Below, piece by piece: positions 51,783-63,192 of a DNA stretch of 64,000 nt. The position numbers and the translations under genes are program-made. Each line of letters starts with the position of its first letter. The first letter of the stretch is position 1. The notes under the pieces are model-generated. The model had not been told where the DNA came from. It did no database searches and worked only from the letters and a program-made list of their open reading frames with translations. This stretch comes from Pseudomonadota bacterium (GTDB lineage Bacteria; Pseudomonadota; Gammaproteobacteria; Steroidobacterales; JBCBZW01), in the NCBI GenBank assembly GCA_039193195.1, contig JBCCWS010000028.1, positions 1 through 64,000 of the forward strand. The letters run 5' to 3'.

Positions 51783-52121
51783 ATGAAGCTCGTGACGGCC
51801 ATCGTCAACCCCTACAAGGTGGAGGACGTGCGGGAGGCGATCGCCTCGCTGGGTCTGCAAGGGATGACCGTGACTGAGGTCAAGGGGTTCGGTCGCCAGC
51901 GGGGCCATGCGGAGTTGTACCGAGGCGCCGAGTACACGGTGGACTACCGGCCAAAGGTGAAGATCGAGATCGCAACGGCGGATGATGATGTCGACCGCCT
52001 CATCGAGGCGATCGTGCAGGCCGCGCGCACCGGCCGTGTCGGCGACGGGAAGATATTTGTGACCGGTCTTGAGCAGAGCGTTCGCGTCCGTACGGGCGAG
52101 GCTGGTAAAGCCGCGCTTTGA
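51783..52121 (+). CDS. glnK: PII nitrogen regulator GlnK
   Basis: A 112-residue PII signalling protein that binds 2-oxoglutarate and ATP/ADP and controls AmtB. The T loop has Tyr51 (YRGAEYTVDYRPK), the site of uridylylation by GlnD. B-loop TGRVGDGKIFV and the C loop (QSVRVRTGEAG) are intact. GGAGGACAGG precedes the ATG. The link to amtB 51 bases downstream makes GlnK more likely than GlnB. Confidence 0.95.
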   Translation: MKLVTAIVNPYKVEDVREAIASLGLQGMTVTEVKGFGRQRGHAELYRGAEYTVDYRPKVKIEIATADDDVDRLIEAIVQAARTGRVGDGKIFVTGLEQSVRVRTGEAGKAAL

Positions 52122-52172
52122 GGCGAGCGCAAGACCGGGCACATCGAAGGATCGTACAGGAGGAGACTGCCG

Positions 52173-53417
52173 GTGGAGTTACTCGAAGTCAGCTACGCGC
52201 TGGACACCTTTTACTTCCTAGTCATGGGCGCCCTGGTCATGTGGATGGCCGCCGGGTTCACCATGCTGGAAGCGGGCCTTGTGCGGGCGAAGAACACCAC
52301 GGAGATTCTGACCAAGAACGTGGGGCTCTACAGCATCGCCTGCATCATGTACATGCTCTGCGGCTACGGCATCATGTACGGCGACGGCCTCAACGGGTTC
52401 ATCCCAGGCATCGGCGTGTTGGGTGGCACGGACAACGAGGTGGAGGCCGTGTTAAGCGGTGCGGAGGACGCCCCTTACTACTCTCAGCTGGCCGACTTCT
52501 TCTTCCAAGTGGTGTTCGTGGCCACAGCCATGTCGATCGTCTCGGGGGCGGTCGCCGAGCGCATGAAGCTATGGACATTCTTCACCTTCGCCATCGTGAT
52601 GACAGGGTTTATCTATCCAGTCCAGGGATTCTGGAAGTGGGGCGGCGGCTTCCTGGAGCAGGCAGGCTTCCTGGACTTCGCAGGCTCTGGGGTCGTGCAC
52701 CTGTCCGGTGCTGCAGCGGCCCTGGCCGGTGTCCTGCTGCTCGGGGCACGCAAGGGCAAGTACGGCAACCGTGGGCAGATCAATGCGATCCCTGGCTGCA
52801 ACCTACCACTGGCAACGCTCGGTACGCTGATTCTTTGGTTAGGCTGGTTCGGCTTCAACGGCGGTTCGGAGCTCCAGCTCACCGGCGTGGAGCATGCCAA
52901 TAACGTGGCCAGGGTGTTCGTCAATACCAACATGGCGGCCGCTGGCGGCCTAGTCGGTGCACTTCTCCTGGCGCGCTTCTGGTTTGGGAAGGCGGATCTG
53001 ACCATGGCGCTAAACGGGGCGCTTGCAGGCTTAGTGTCGATCACAGCCGAGCCTCTGACGCCGACCCCCGTGGCAGCTACGCTCATCGGCTTAGTCGGCG
53101 GCTTGCTGGTGGTCGCCTCGATCGTCACCCTTGACAAGCTGCGCGTCGATGACCCTGTGGGCGCTATCTCCGTGCATGGCACCTGCGGCCTGTGGGGGCT
53201 GCTCGCCGTTATCCTGACCAACCCCGAGGCCAAGCCGCACGTTCAGCTTCTTGGACTGGTAAGCATCTTCGTGTGGGTGTTCGGCGTCAGCTTCCTAAGC
53301 TGGTTTCTCCTGAGGCAGGTAATGGGGCTGCGCGTTGGTGAGGAAGAAGAGGTCGGTGGCTTGGACGTCGTCGACTGCGGCATCGAAGCTTACCCCGAGT
53401 TCACCAAGGGCAGCTGA
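52173..53417 (+). CDS. amtB: AmtB ammonium transporter
   Basis: A 414-residue transporter with about eleven membrane helices. The twin pore histidines are H176 (GVVHLSGAAAALAG) and H335 (AISVHGTCGLWG). Other Amt marks are GFTMLEAGLVRAKNT, NTNMAAAGGLVGALL and FGFNGGSEL. The GTG start has GGAGGAG eight bases upstream. There is no cleaved N-terminal signal of the E. coli type; the product starts within the first helix. A predicted stem-loop follows the stop. Confidence 0.95.
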   Translation: MELLEVSYALDTFYFLVMGALVMWMAAGFTMLEAGLVRAKNTTEILTKNVGLYSIACIMYMLCGYGIMYGDGLNGFIPGIGVLGGTDNEVEAVLSGAEDAPYYSQLADFFFQVVFVATAMSIVSGAVAERMKLWTFFTFAIVMTGFIYPVQGFWKWGGGFLEQAGFLDFAGSGVVHLSGAAAALAGVLLLGARKGKYGNRGQINAIPGCNLPLATLGTLILWLGWFGFNGGSELQLTGVEHANNVARVFVNTNMAAAGGLVGALLLARFWFGKADLTMALNGALAGLVSITAEPLTPTPVAATLIGLVGGLLVVASIVTLDKLRVDDPVGAISVHGTCGLWGLLAVILTNPEAKPHVQLLGLVSIFVWVFGVSFLSWFLLRQVMGLRVGEEEEVGGLDVVDCGIEAYPEFTKGS

Positions 53418-53435
53418 TCGCCCACGTCTTGGCAG

Positions 53436-53472
53436 GATCCGCCGTCGCCAGCCCTTCGGCCGGTGGCGGATC
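53436..53472 (+). terminator. Possible terminator after amtB
   Basis: GATCCGCC at 53436-53443 pairs with GGCGGATC at 53465-53472 and is followed by TTCGCC. The loop region can form further GC pairs. The T run is weak, but the position 18 bases past the amtB stop fits. Confidence 0.55.
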
Positions 53473-53675
53473 TTCGCCCAGGCGACCGCCCCCTGCCGGA
53501 GGTCATCGAGGCTTACAAGGGTTAGTGCGCGATTCACAAGGCGGTGTCCCGCAACGCAGTTAGGCAACACCCCTCGACGCAACCTGACCCTGGTGTGACC
53601 CGTTAGTCGGCGAAGAGGCGCTCCCTCAATAGGGTCCCCTAGGTGCGCCGTGCGCAGCGCCCTCCATCCCTTGCC

Positions 53676-54731
53676 ATGCTAAGTGTCCTCAGATTTGTCC
53701 TCGCCTGGCTGGTAATCATCGCGCACCTCACGGAAGGGTCGGTGGGTACGGACCACCTAGGGCGCTTTGCCGTGTTCGGCTTCTACCTGCTGTCGGGCTA
53801 CCTAATCACACTCATGCTGAACGACCGCTATGCCCTTTAGTGCCGTGCCGTTCTTTCTCAATCGGGTCCTGCGCATCTATCCGGTCTATTGGCTGATCGC
53901 GAGCGGTACGCTGCTGATGGTTGCTCTGTATCCGACAGCCTGCGCGTGGAAGGGGGAGTGGTGTAGAGAATCGACCGCCCTCGATTGGTCGGGCAATCTG
54001 CTGACTCTTCCCTTCGAGTGGTACGCAGCGGACTTTCGACTGGTGCCGCCAGCATGGTCGGTGGCCGTGGAGCTGATCTGCTACGCAAGCTCTGGGGAGC
54101 GCTGGCCAGAGCACGGTGGGTAGCCGCGGGAGCGGTGGTGCTGTTCGGCGCCTACCACGGGTGGATCTACCAAACGGCCGGTGCCTTCGAAGCGCGGTAC
54201 GCACCAGTTCTGGCGGCGCTCCTACCCTTCTCTGTGGGTGCTGTGATCTACTTTTCGAGGCCCTTGGTCGATCGCTTGAGTTCAGCTTCGACGTCGATAC
54301 TGCTCGTCGCGGGCTTGCTGAGCTGGCTGGTGAACTTGCTTGCTGCTGGCGCAGCCGGGGGCATGGCCTCAGGGCGAATCGACGTCCACTTCTACACCAA
54401 CTTGGGGGCTCTGGCGGTGGTGGTTATGGCGCTGAGTCATCGGCGATATCGGCGCCGCGCAAGCGGATGGCAGAAACGGTGCGGCGATCTGTCGTACCCG
54501 GTGTTTCTAGTCCACTGGCAAAGCGGCTATGTGGTGAGCCACCTGCTGCTCATCGGCCAGGGGCGGGGATGGCAGGTGCTCGCCTGGGCCGCACCGCTGA
54601 TCCTGCTGTTGGTCTGGCTTGCCGACGCGCTCGCGACGCGATCGCTCGAGCCCCTACGGGATCGGGTTGCACCCACTCGCAGCGCTCGCTCGGCGCGTGA
54701 TGACTCAAGCAGGGTGAGCGGGCGGCGCTGA
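53676..54731 (+). pseudogene. Frameshifted acyltransferase-3 family gene (OafA-like)
   Basis: Three reading-frame pieces together make one membrane acyltransferase of about 350 residues. Piece one (from ATG 53676, or GTG 53643) has FVLAWLVIIAHL and VFGFYLLSGYLITLML, stopping at 53840. Piece two in another frame (53830-54123) has FFLNRVLRIYPVYWLIASG and PPAWSVAVELICY. Piece three, back in the first frame, has the later membrane helices and LSYPVFLVHWQSGYVV. Each junction needs a shift of one or two bases, near 53832 and near 54080. Unless these are sequencing errors, the gene is dead. The catalytic His is in the first piece. Confidence 0.8.
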
Positions 54732-54878
54732 ATTCCTACCCCACTGGGCGCCGGGCGCCGCTCGCGCAGGGCACATCGCCGTCGAGCTGATCGGCTTCGA
54801 CGACAGTGTGCGTAGCATCCCTGGGGTGGTTACCGTCTGCTCCTTTACGGATTTCCCACACTCAGCTCGTAGACGTTC

Positions 54879-55364
54879 ATGAAACAAGCGAATTCGCTCG
54901 TTGCGGCCCTGCCGCTAGCCCTTTGCTCGCTGCTCCTCTCCCACCAAGCGGCAGCGCAACTCTCCCTAGGCGGTGCCTTGACCTACGGGGAGGGGATCGA
55001 AGAGTTGGGGCTGCAGGCGCGGGCTGCCTACGCCTTTAGTCCGTCGCTGGCCCTGGCCGGCAAGTACTCGTTCTTCTTCGTCGATGATGGAGTGGACTTC
55101 TCGATGGTCGATGTAGACTTGCACTACACCTTCCTCGCCGACGGCAACGTCGCGTTCTACGGTCTCGGTGGCATCAATCTCTCCATCTTCGATTTCGACG
55201 ACTTTTTCGTCGGCTTCGGATCGGAGACCGAGATCGGGCTCAACGTAGGGTCCGGCGTTACGGTCGGGCTAAACGACCAGATCGACTTCGTTGGCGAGCT
55301 CAAGTACGTGATTGGCGACGCCGACCAGCTGGTGGTCTCGGCGGGCCTGCGCGTTGGGTTCTGA
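54879..55364 (+). CDS. Small outer-membrane beta-barrel protein
   Basis: A 161-residue exported protein. Signal peptide to about 26 (LPLALCSLLLSHQAAA). The mature part alternates in the way of a beta barrel, with aromatic-rich strands (KYSFFFVDDGVDFSMVDVDL, GNVAFYGLGGINLSIFDF) and ends GLRVGF with a C-terminal Phe, the signal for BAM insertion. With about 135 mature residues it should form an eight-stranded barrel of the OmpX/Ail or OmpW-like kind. The exact family is uncertain. It converges on leuB. Confidence 0.75.
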   Translation: MKQANSLVAALPLALCSLLLSHQAAAQLSLGGALTYGEGIEELGLQARAAYAFSPSLALAGKYSFFFVDDGVDFSMVDVDLHYTFLADGNVAFYGLGGINLSIFDFDDFFVGFGSETEIGLNVGSGVTVGLNDQIDFVGELKYVIGDADQLVVSAGLRVGF

Positions 55365-55447
55365 TGCTTGTCAGAGGGACGGATCAGGATCTCGCATCTA
55401 AGCGGCCCCTCGTGAGGCAAGTGACGCGTACGCGCTTGTTCGGCGAC

Positions 55448-56524
55448 TCAGTATCGATCGAGCTGAGCCAGCACGGCTTCGCCGGCCTGCGCCGTGCTGA
55501 GGGCGCTAGGTGCGTGCGCCGCGAGGTCTCGCGTGAGCGCTCCAGCCGCGATCGCCTCGTCCACCGCTCGTTCCACTAGCAAGGCCTCGCGCGAGAGGTC
55601 CAGGGAATGGCGCAAGAGGAGGGCAGCACTCGCGATAGCACCGTAGGGGTTCGCGATGCCCTGCCCGGCGATATCCGGCGCGGATCCGTGGATCGGCTCG
55701 TACAGGCCGAGTGCCTCACCGTTGAGCGAGGCGGAGGGTAGGAGCCCCAGGGACCCGGCTAGCATGGAGGCCTCGTCCGTGAGGATGTCGCCGAACATGT
55801 TTTCGGTGACGATCACATCGTAGGCGCTCGGGCGATGAATTAGATGCATGGCCATGGCATCGACCAGCAGGTGCTCGAGGTCGAGGGCGGGGAACTCCTC
55901 GGCGAGCAGCTCCGTGGTCACCTGACGCCACAGACGGGAGGTGGCGAGAACGTTGGCCTTGTCCACGGACACGAGGCGCCCGCCGCGGTCGCTCGCGAGT
56001 TGAGCGGCGAGGCGTACGACACGCTCCACTTCTTTGCGTGTGTAGGTGCAAAGATCGCTGGCGCGCTCGGCGCCTTCCTCCTTCTCGCCAAAGTAGATAC
56101 CGCCGGTGAGTTCGCGTACGACCATGATATCCACGTTGGCGATGCGATCTGGCTTCAGAGGAGAGGCGCCGGCGAGGGCTGGGTGCGTGCGAATGGGCCG
56201 CAGGTTGGCGTACAGGCCGAGGCCCTGGCGTAGGCGCAGGAGGCCTTGTTCGGGGCGCACCGTGGGGTGCGACGCCCACTTCGGTCCGCCGACGGCGCCA
56301 AGCAGTATCGCGTCCGCAGCTCGACAGGTCTCCAGCGTGGCCGATGGTAGAGGATCGTCAGTCTCGTCGATGGCCGCGCCGCCGATCAGTGCGGTCTCAA
56401 ACGTGAAGTCATGGTCGAAGCGCGCGGCGACGGCTTGCAGCACTCGCACGGCCTCGGCGGTCACTTCCGGGCCGATGCCGTCGCCAGGGAGGATGACGAT
56501 GCGGGCGCGTCTTGGCGTGCTCAT
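55448..56524 (-). CDS. leuB: 3-isopropylmalate dehydrogenase LeuB
   Basis: A 358-residue NAD-dependent enzyme that oxidises and decarboxylates 3-isopropylmalate. It has [58 protein letters not shown], the metal-binding [20 protein letters not shown] and [19 protein letters not shown]. Its start overlaps the leuD stop (ATGA), so the two are coupled. Last gene of the leu operon. Confidence 0.97.
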   Translation of the reverse strand: MSTPRRARIVILPGDGIGPEVTAEAVRVLQAVAARFDHDFTFETALIGGAAIDETDDPLPSATLETCRAADAILLGAVGGPKWASHPTVRPEQGLLRLRQGLGLYANLRPIRTHPALAGASPLKPDRIANVDIMVVRELTGGIYFGEKEEGAERASDLCTYTRKEVERVVRLAAQLASDRGGRLVSVDKANVLATSRLWRQVTTELLAEEFPALDLEHLLVDAMAMHLIHRPSAYDVIVTENMFGDILTDEASMLAGSLGLLPSASLNGEALGLYEPIHGSAPDIAGQGIANPYGAIASAALLLRHSLDLSREALLVERAVDEAIAAGALTRDLAAHAPSALSTAQAGEAVLAQLDRY

Positions 56525-57096
56525 GTGCGTTGGGCCTCAAAGCGGCTTATCGTCTCATCTTGACCTAGGATAAACCCTAGCTGATCGACGCCTTCCATCA
56601 GGCAGTGACGGGCGAAGCCTTCGATCTCGAAATTCACTGCAGCGCTCCCATCCATCGAGATCGTGCACTGAGCCAGATCGATGGTGACCCGAGCGCCAGG
56701 GGCGCTGAGCAGGGTGGCATGTGTACTCTCATCCACCTCGATCGCGAGCAGCCCGTTCTTGAGGGAATTGGCGCGAAAGATATCCGCGATCCGTGAGCTG
56801 AGAACGGCGCGAAATCCCTCGGCGAGCAGGGCCCACGGGGCGTGCTCGCGCGACGAGCCGCAGCCGACGTTGTTGCCCGCGACGATGATCTGAGCGCCGT
56901 CGGCGGCGGGTTGGTTCAGGACGAAGTCGGGGTTGGGGGATCCATCGGCGAGGTAGCGCCAGTTGGCGAACAAGCCCTGGGCCAGACCATCGCGGCTGGT
57001 CGTGGTCAGGAAGCGGGCAGGGATGATCTGGTCCGTGTCGATGTCGTCGTCGGCGATCACCACCGTGGTGGAGGTGAGCGAAATTATTGGTTTCAT
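56521..57096 (-). CDS. leuD: 3-isopropylmalate dehydratase small subunit LeuD
   Basis: A 191-residue subunit that pairs with Leu[17 protein letters not shown] near the start and [19 protein letters not shown] with [15 protein letters not shown] (here IADIF) are diagnostic. The ATG at 57096 has GAGGAG eight bases upstream; the frame runs further but without similarity. Nineteen bases after leuC. Confidence 0.96.
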   Translation of the reverse strand: MKPIISLTSTTVVIADDDIDTDQIIPARFLTTTSRDGLAQGLFANWRYLADGSPNPDFVLNQPAADGAQIIVAGNNVGCGSSREHAPWALLAEGFRAVLSSRIADIFRANSLKNGLLAIEVDESTHATLLSAPGARVTIDLAQCTISMDGSAAVNFEIEGFARHCLMEGVDQLGFILGQDETISRFEAQRT

Positions 57097-57115
57097 CAGG
57101 TAACTCCTCGCGGCG

Positions 57116-58516
57116 TCAGGCCGAGGCGAGCAAACGCGGGTCGGCGATCTTGCCGGCGACGGCACTGGCGGCGGCGGTGGCGGGGCTGGCGAGTAGGGTG
57201 CGTGCGCCGGCGCCCTGGCGGCCCTCGAAGTTGCGGTTGCTCGTGCTCACCGCGTAGTGGCCTGAAGCGACTGTGTCGCCGTTCATGCCGATGCACATGG
57301 AGCAGCCGGATTCGCGCCAGTCGGCGCCCGCCTGCAGGAACACCTCGTGTAGGCCTTCCGCTTCGGCCTCGCGCTTCACCGCCTGGGAGCCGGGCACGAT
57401 CAGCATGTTCACCCCGTCGGCGACCCGTCGCCCGCGCAGGATCGCAGCCGCCTCGCGCAGGTCGCTCACGCGTGAGTTGGTACAGCTGCCGACGAAGACC
57501 ACGTTCACATCCCGGCCGAGCAGCGAGGTCCCCGCCTCCAGGCCCATGTAGTCGAGGGCGCGGCGGAAGCCTTCACCGCCTTCGCTCGGGATCTCGCCGG
57601 CCACGGGCATGACCATCCCAGGGTTGGTGCCGAAAGTGATCATCGGCGTTAGGCTGCTCGCGTCTACGGTAACCTCGCGGTCGAAGCTGGCGCCGTCGTC
57701 GGTCTTCAGGCGGCGCCAGCTCTGCACGGCGATGTCCCAGGCAGGCCCTTGAGGAACACGTTCGCGGCCGGCGAGGTAGTTGAAGGTGATGTCGTCCGGG
57801 GCGATCATGCCCGCCCGAGCGCCGGCTTCGATGGACATGTTGCACACGGTCATTCGCGCTTCCATGCTCAGCTGCCGGATCGCATCGCCGCGGTACTCGA
57901 TCACGTGGCCCGTGCCGCCGTCGACGCCGATCTGCCCGATGATGGCTAAGATCAGGTCTTTGCCGGTGACCCCTGGAGTCAGGCGACCGGTCACGTTCAC
58001 GGCCAAGGTCCTCGGCCGTCGCTGCAGCAGGCACTGGGTGGCGAGTACGTGACCCACCTCCGTGGTGCCGATTCCGAAGGCGAGGGCACCGAAGGCTCCG
58101 TGAGTGGCCGTATGGCTGTCGCCGCAGACGATCGTGTAGCCTGGCTGGGTGGCGCCGAGCTCTGGGCCCATGACGTGCACGATGCCGCGACGCTCGTCGT
58201 CGATACCCACCAGGTCGATGCCGAACTCCTCGCAGTTTCGCTCCATCTGACTGACCTGGCGCATGGCTGGGGTGTCGGCACGCGTGCCGTAGAGATCCAC
58301 CGCGCGAGTGGGGGTGGAGTGGTCGAGGGTGGCGAGCGTGCGGTCGACGCGTCGCACCTTCAACCCGCGTTCACGCAGCACGTCGAAGGCCTGCGGCGTG
58401 GTCACCTCGTGGATTAGGTGCAGGTCGATGTACATGACCGCCGGGTGAGCGGGCGTCTCGTTCATCACCAGGTGCTGCTGCCACACCTTCTCGAACAGAG
58501 TGGTGGGTGAACTCAT
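57116..58516 (-). CDS. leuC: 3-isopropylmalate dehydratase large subunit LeuC
   Basis: A 466-residue aconitase-family subunit that isomerises 2- to 3-isopropylmalate. It has [39 protein letters not shown] and the 4Fe-4S cysteines in [10 protein letters not shown] and [10 protein letters not shown]. Three bases after the ilvE stop, so translation is probably coupled. Confidence 0.97.
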   Translation of the reverse strand: MSSPTTLFEKVWQQHLVMNETPAHPAVMYIDLHLIHEVTTPQAFDVLRERGLKVRRVDRTLATLDHSTPTRAVDLYGTRADTPAMRQVSQMERNCEEFGIDLVGIDDERRGIVHVMGPELGATQPGYTIVCGDSHTATHGAFGALAFGIGTTEVGHVLATQCLLQRRPRTLAVNVTGRLTPGVTGKDLILAIIGQIGVDGGTGHVIEYRGDAIRQLSMEARMTVCNMSIEAGARAGMIAPDDITFNYLAGRERVPQGPAWDIAVQSWRRLKTDDGASFDREVTVDASSLTPMITFGTNPGMVMPVAGEIPSEGGEGFRRALDYMGLEAGTSLLGRDVNVVFVGSCTNSRVSDLREAAAILRGRRVADGVNMLIVPGSQAVKREAEAEGLHEVFLQAGADWRESGCSMCIGMNGDTVASGHYAVSTSNRNFEGRQGAGARTLLASPATAAASAVAGKIADPRLLASA

Positions 58517-58519
58517 CGC

Positions 58520-59488
58520 TTAGGCGCCAGCTGCTGCGGCGGCACTTGTCGGCGCCTCGCCTAGGGGTTCGAGCCAGTTGCGCGTATCGGCGGTCTTGCC
58601 CGAGAACAGGCCGAAGAAGGCGTCCTGGATTTTCTTGGTGACCGGGCCCCGGTGTCCAGGGCCGATCTCGATGTGGTCCACGGAGCGGATCGGCGTGACC
58701 TCAGCTGCGGTGCCGGTAAAAAACAGCTCATCCGCCAGATAGAGCATCTCGCGCGGGATCGCCTGTTCCACCACCTCATACCCGAGGTCCTTGGCTAGGT
58801 GGATGATCGTGTCGCGCGTTATGCCGCCGAGGATCGAGGCGGCCGTGGGCGGAGTGACGATCCGCCCCTGTCGCACGAGGAAGAGATTCTCGCCGGCGCC
58901 CTCGCTCACGGTGCCGTCGACGGTCAGGCCGATCCCCTCGACGAAGCCGAGGCGCTGAGCCTCCATGGTGATCAACTGACTCGATAGGTAGTTGCCCGCT
59001 GCTTTGGCGGTGGCGGGAATCGTGTTCGGTGCGACGCGCTGCCAGCTGGACACGCAGACGTCGACGCCGCGCTCAAGGCCGTCGGCCCCAAGGTAGGCGC
59101 CCCATTTCTGGGCGGCGATGCAAACGTCGATGGGGCCGTCCTCGGGTGGGGCCACGCCGAGGCCGCTCATGCCGCGGAAGGCGAAGGGACGAATGTAGGC
59201 CCCTTCCTGCAGGCCGTTGGTGGCGACCACCTCGTGGGTGGCGTCGAGGAGGGTCTGTAGGTCGTAGGGTATCTTCATGCGATAGATCTTCGCCGAGTCA
59301 TACATGCGCTGCATGTGGTCATTGAGGCGGAAGAAGCGCGGGCCCTCGGGCGTGCCGTAGAGGCGGATGCCTTCGAAGACCGATGAGCCGTAGTGCAAGG
59401 CGTGGCAAAGCACGTGGCAGGTGGCCTCGGCGAAGGGCACGAGTTGGCCGTTTTTCCAGATACTCGGTTGGGTGCTGTCGCTCGACAT
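58520..59488 (-). CDS. ilvE: Branched-chain amino acid aminotransferase IlvE
   Basis: A 322-residue class IV PLP aminotransferase making leucine, isoleucine and valine from their keto acids. YGSSVFEGIRLY and RLNDHMQRMYDSAKIYRM are typical; the PLP Lys lies in TAKAAGNYLSSQLI; EGAGENLFLV and SILGGITRDTII follow. The Ala-rich end (SAAAAAGA) is unusual but harmless. It sits inside the leu operon between leuA and leuC, which couples the last step to the leucine-specific steps. Confidence 0.95.
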   Translation of the reverse strand: MSSDSTQPSIWKNGQLVPFAEATCHVLCHALHYGSSVFEGIRLYGTPEGPRFFRLNDHMQRMYDSAKIYRMKIPYDLQTLLDATHEVVATNGLQEGAYIRPFAFRGMSGLGVAPPEDGPIDVCIAAQKWGAYLGADGLERGVDVCVSSWQRVAPNTIPATAKAAGNYLSSQLITMEAQRLGFVEGIGLTVDGTVSEGAGENLFLVRQGRIVTPPTAASILGGITRDTIIHLAKDLGYEVVEQAIPREMLYLADELFFTGTAAEVTPIRSVDHIEIGPGHRGPVTKKIQDAFFGLFSGKTADTRNWLEPLGEAPTSAAAAAGA

Positions 59489-59538
59489 GGGTGGGCCTCA
59501 AGCTCTTGTTCGAAAGTGTGGGCTACAGGGCGATGCGC

Positions 59539-61119
<1,581 letters not shown>

Positions 61120-61163
61120 GGCTTAGGGTCTCGGTAGGCTTAGGGGTGGGTTTCGAAGGGGCT

Positions 61164-61209
61164 GAAAACGAAAAACCCCGCAGCGGTTGGTGTGTCCGGT
61201 GCGGGGTTT
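61164..61209 (-). terminator. Attenuator terminator upstream of leuA
   Basis: On the reverse strand AAACCCCGC pairs with GCGGGGTTT around a 19-base loop with inner CGG/CCG pairing, and runs into TTTTTCGTTTTC. It lies between the leucine leader peptide and leuA, 45 bases before the leuA ATG. In this position it would act as an attenuator. Confidence 0.85.
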
Positions 61210-61230
61210 GAAGCGTCCTGAATGTTTGCC

Positions 61231-61314
61231 TCAGGTGCCCGCGTGTCTCCTGCTAAGGAGAAGGAGGCCGATAAGGAGGAGGGCAGCGCTGTGACGGATC
61301 GTGTTGCTGATCAT
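61231..61314 (-). CDS. leuL: Leucine operon leader peptide
   Basis: A 27-residue peptide on the reverse strand, from ATG 61314 to TGA. It contains the run LLLIGLLLL: three Leu, Ile, Gly and four Leu codons (CTC and CTT). The stop codon is 22 bases before the terminator stem. This matches the logic of leu attenuation: ribosomes stall on Leu codons when leucyl-tRNA is short and prevent terminator formation. The ribosome site is weak (GGCCACACG). The leader call comes from position and composition rather than homology. Confidence 0.85.
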   Translation of the reverse strand: MISNTIRHSAALLLIGLLLLSRRHAGT

Positions 61315-61428
61315 CGTGTGGCCGTTTGCTCTTGGGACGGGGAAACCGTCGACTCCTTGACACCGAAGCAGGCACTTTTGCCCTTGGTCGCAATCGACCC
61401 TCGAAGGCAGTAAGCTCGATCGCTCCCG

Positions 61429-61457
61429 ATACAAACACGGGTTTCCAGCAGAGTCAA
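61429..61457 (-). promoter_or_regulatory. Candidate sigma-70 promoter for the leu operon
   Basis: On the reverse strand TTGACT (61457-61452), 17 bases, TTGTAT (61434-61429). The -35 matches five of six, the -10 three of six. It would start transcription about 110 bases before the leader peptide. It lies just outside the divergent ilvD start. Confidence 0.5.
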
Positions 61458-61483
61458 GCAGCTGCGAACAAGGGGCAGAGCTA

Positions 61484-63172
61484 GTGGGCAGTGCAGGCAA
61501 CGGGAGTGAAGGCCGGCGTCACTCCAGCGTAATCGTTGACGGCGTGGAGCGGGCGCCGAGCCGCGCCATGCTTCGGGCGGTAGGCTTCACCGACGCAGAC
61601 TTCCGCCGACCACAGGTGGGCGTCGCGTCCACCTGGAGCATGGTCACCCCCTGCAACATGCACATCGATGTCTTGGCCAAGGCGGCGGCAGCGGGCGTGG
61701 ACGAGGCCGGCGGCAAGGCGGTCGTGTTCAACACGATCACTGTGTCGGACGGCATTTCAATGGGCACGCCGGGCATGCGCTACTCATTGGTGTCTCGCGA
61801 GGTGATAGCCGATTCGATCGAGACGGTGGTGGCGGGCGAAGGCCTTGATGGTGTCATCACGATTGGTGGATGCGACAAGAACATGCCTGCGTGCGCCATG
61901 GCCATGGCGCGTTTGGATCGGCCCTCCGTGTTTGTGTACGGCGGCACTATCCGGCCCGGTGCGGGGCGCCGCGACATCGTCTCGGTGTTCGAGGCGGTGG
62001 GCGGTCACGCCGCCGGCACCGTGAGTGATGCGGAACTCAAAGACGTCGAGAGCACTGCCATTCCAGGCCCAGGCTCCTGCGGCGGCATGTACACGGCGAA
62101 CACCATGGCCAGCGCGATCGAGGCGCTCGGCCTGTCCCTGCCCGGGAGTAGCGCCCAAGAAGCGGTGAGCCAGGACAAGCTCGCCGACTGCACGCGCGCA
62201 GGTGAGGCCCTGGTACGCCTTGTTCGCGAGGACCTTCGCCCGTCGCATATCCTCTCGCGCGAGGCCTTTGAGAACGCGATCACCGTGACTATCGCGCTCG
62301 GCGGATCCACTAACGCGGTGTTGCACCTGTTGGCCCTGGCCCGCGTCGCCGGGGTGCCACTCGCGCTCGATGACTTCAGTCGTCTGGGCGCCCGCGTGCC
62401 CGTGCTGGCGGACGTACGCCCGAGCGGTCGTCACCTCATGTCCGAGCTCATCGAGATCGGTGGCATCGCGCCGCTGATGAAGCGCCTGCTCGACAAGGGG
62501 CTGCTGCACGGGGACTGCATGACCGTCACGGGCCAGCCGATGGCGGAAAACTTGGCCGACGTCGAGGACTACCCCGCGGATCAGAGTATCGTCGTGCCCT
62601 TCGAGCAACCGATCAAAGCGGATAGCCATCTGGTGGTCCTGCGCGGCAACCTCGCCCCGGAGGGCGCGGTGGCGAAGATCAGCGGCAAGGAGGGCGAGCG
62701 CTTCACCGGCACCGCGCGTGTGTTCGATGCAGAGGAGGCCGCCCTGCGCGCTATCCTCGACGGCACCGTGGTGGCCGGCGACGTTATCGTGATCCGCTAC
62801 GAAGGCCCGAAAGGTGGGCCCGGCATGCGCGAGATGCTGAGTCCCACCTCGGCCATCATCGGCCGTGGTCTCGGCGCCGACGTGGCGCTGATCACGGACG
62901 GCCGCTTCTCGGGCGGTAGCCACGGGTTCGTGGTCGGCCACGTAGCGCCGGAAGCAGCCGCGGGCGGGCCGATCGCATTGATCGAAGACGGTGACGCGAT
63001 CACCATCGACGCGGTCGCGCGCAGTATCGAACTTGGTGTGGACGACACCACCCTCGAGGTTCGGCGTGAGGCCCTGACGCCCCGCCCCCTCGAGACCCGC
63101 GGCGTGCTTGGAAAGTACGCACGCCTGGTCGGTAGCGCCAGCGAAGGCGCGGTGACCGACCTCGACGTCTGA
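61484..63172 (+). CDS. ilvD: Dihydroxy-acid dehydratase IlvD
   Basis: A 562-residue Fe-S enzyme that dehydrates dihydroxy-acids to the keto acids for valine, isoleucine and leucine. The cluster cysteines are C57 (TPCNMH), C130 ([11 protein letters not shown]) and C199 ([11 protein letters not shown]), the standard set. [20 protein letters not shown] near the end is diagnostic. GTG 61484 has AAGGGG upstream. It is divergent from the leu operon and 20 bases before the aspartokinase gene. Confidence 0.96.
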   Translation: MGSAGNGSEGRRHSSVIVDGVERAPSRAMLRAVGFTDADFRRPQVGVASTWSMVTPCNMHIDVLAKAAAAGVDEAGGKAVVFNTITVSDGISMGTPGMRYSLVSREVIADSIETVVAGEGLDGVITIGGCDKNMPACAMAMARLDRPSVFVYGGTIRPGAGRRDIVSVFEAVGGHAAGTVSDAELKDVESTAIPGPGSCGGMYTANTMASAIEALGLSLPGSSAQEAVSQDKLADCTRAGEALVRLVREDLRPSHILSREAFENAITVTIALGGSTNAVLHLLALARVAGVPLALDDFSRLGARVPVLADVRPSGRHLMSELIEIGGIAPLMKRLLDKGLLHGDCMTVTGQPMAENLADVEDYPADQSIVVPFEQPIKADSHLVVLRGNLAPEGAVAKISGKEGERFTGTARVFDAEEAALRAILDGTVVAGDVIVIRYEGPKGGPGMREMLSPTSAIIGRGLGADVALITDGRFSGGSHGFVVGHVAPEAAAGGPIALIEDGDAITIDAVARSIELGVDDTTLEVRREALTPRPLETRGVLGKYARLVGSASEGAVTDLDV

Positions 63173-63192
63173 ACCCTGAAGAGACTCCCACC

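Noticed and set aside
61222-61413. Forward open frame lying opposite the leucine leader peptide
   Set aside because: It is the antisense of the leader and terminator region, with a charged, family-less product.
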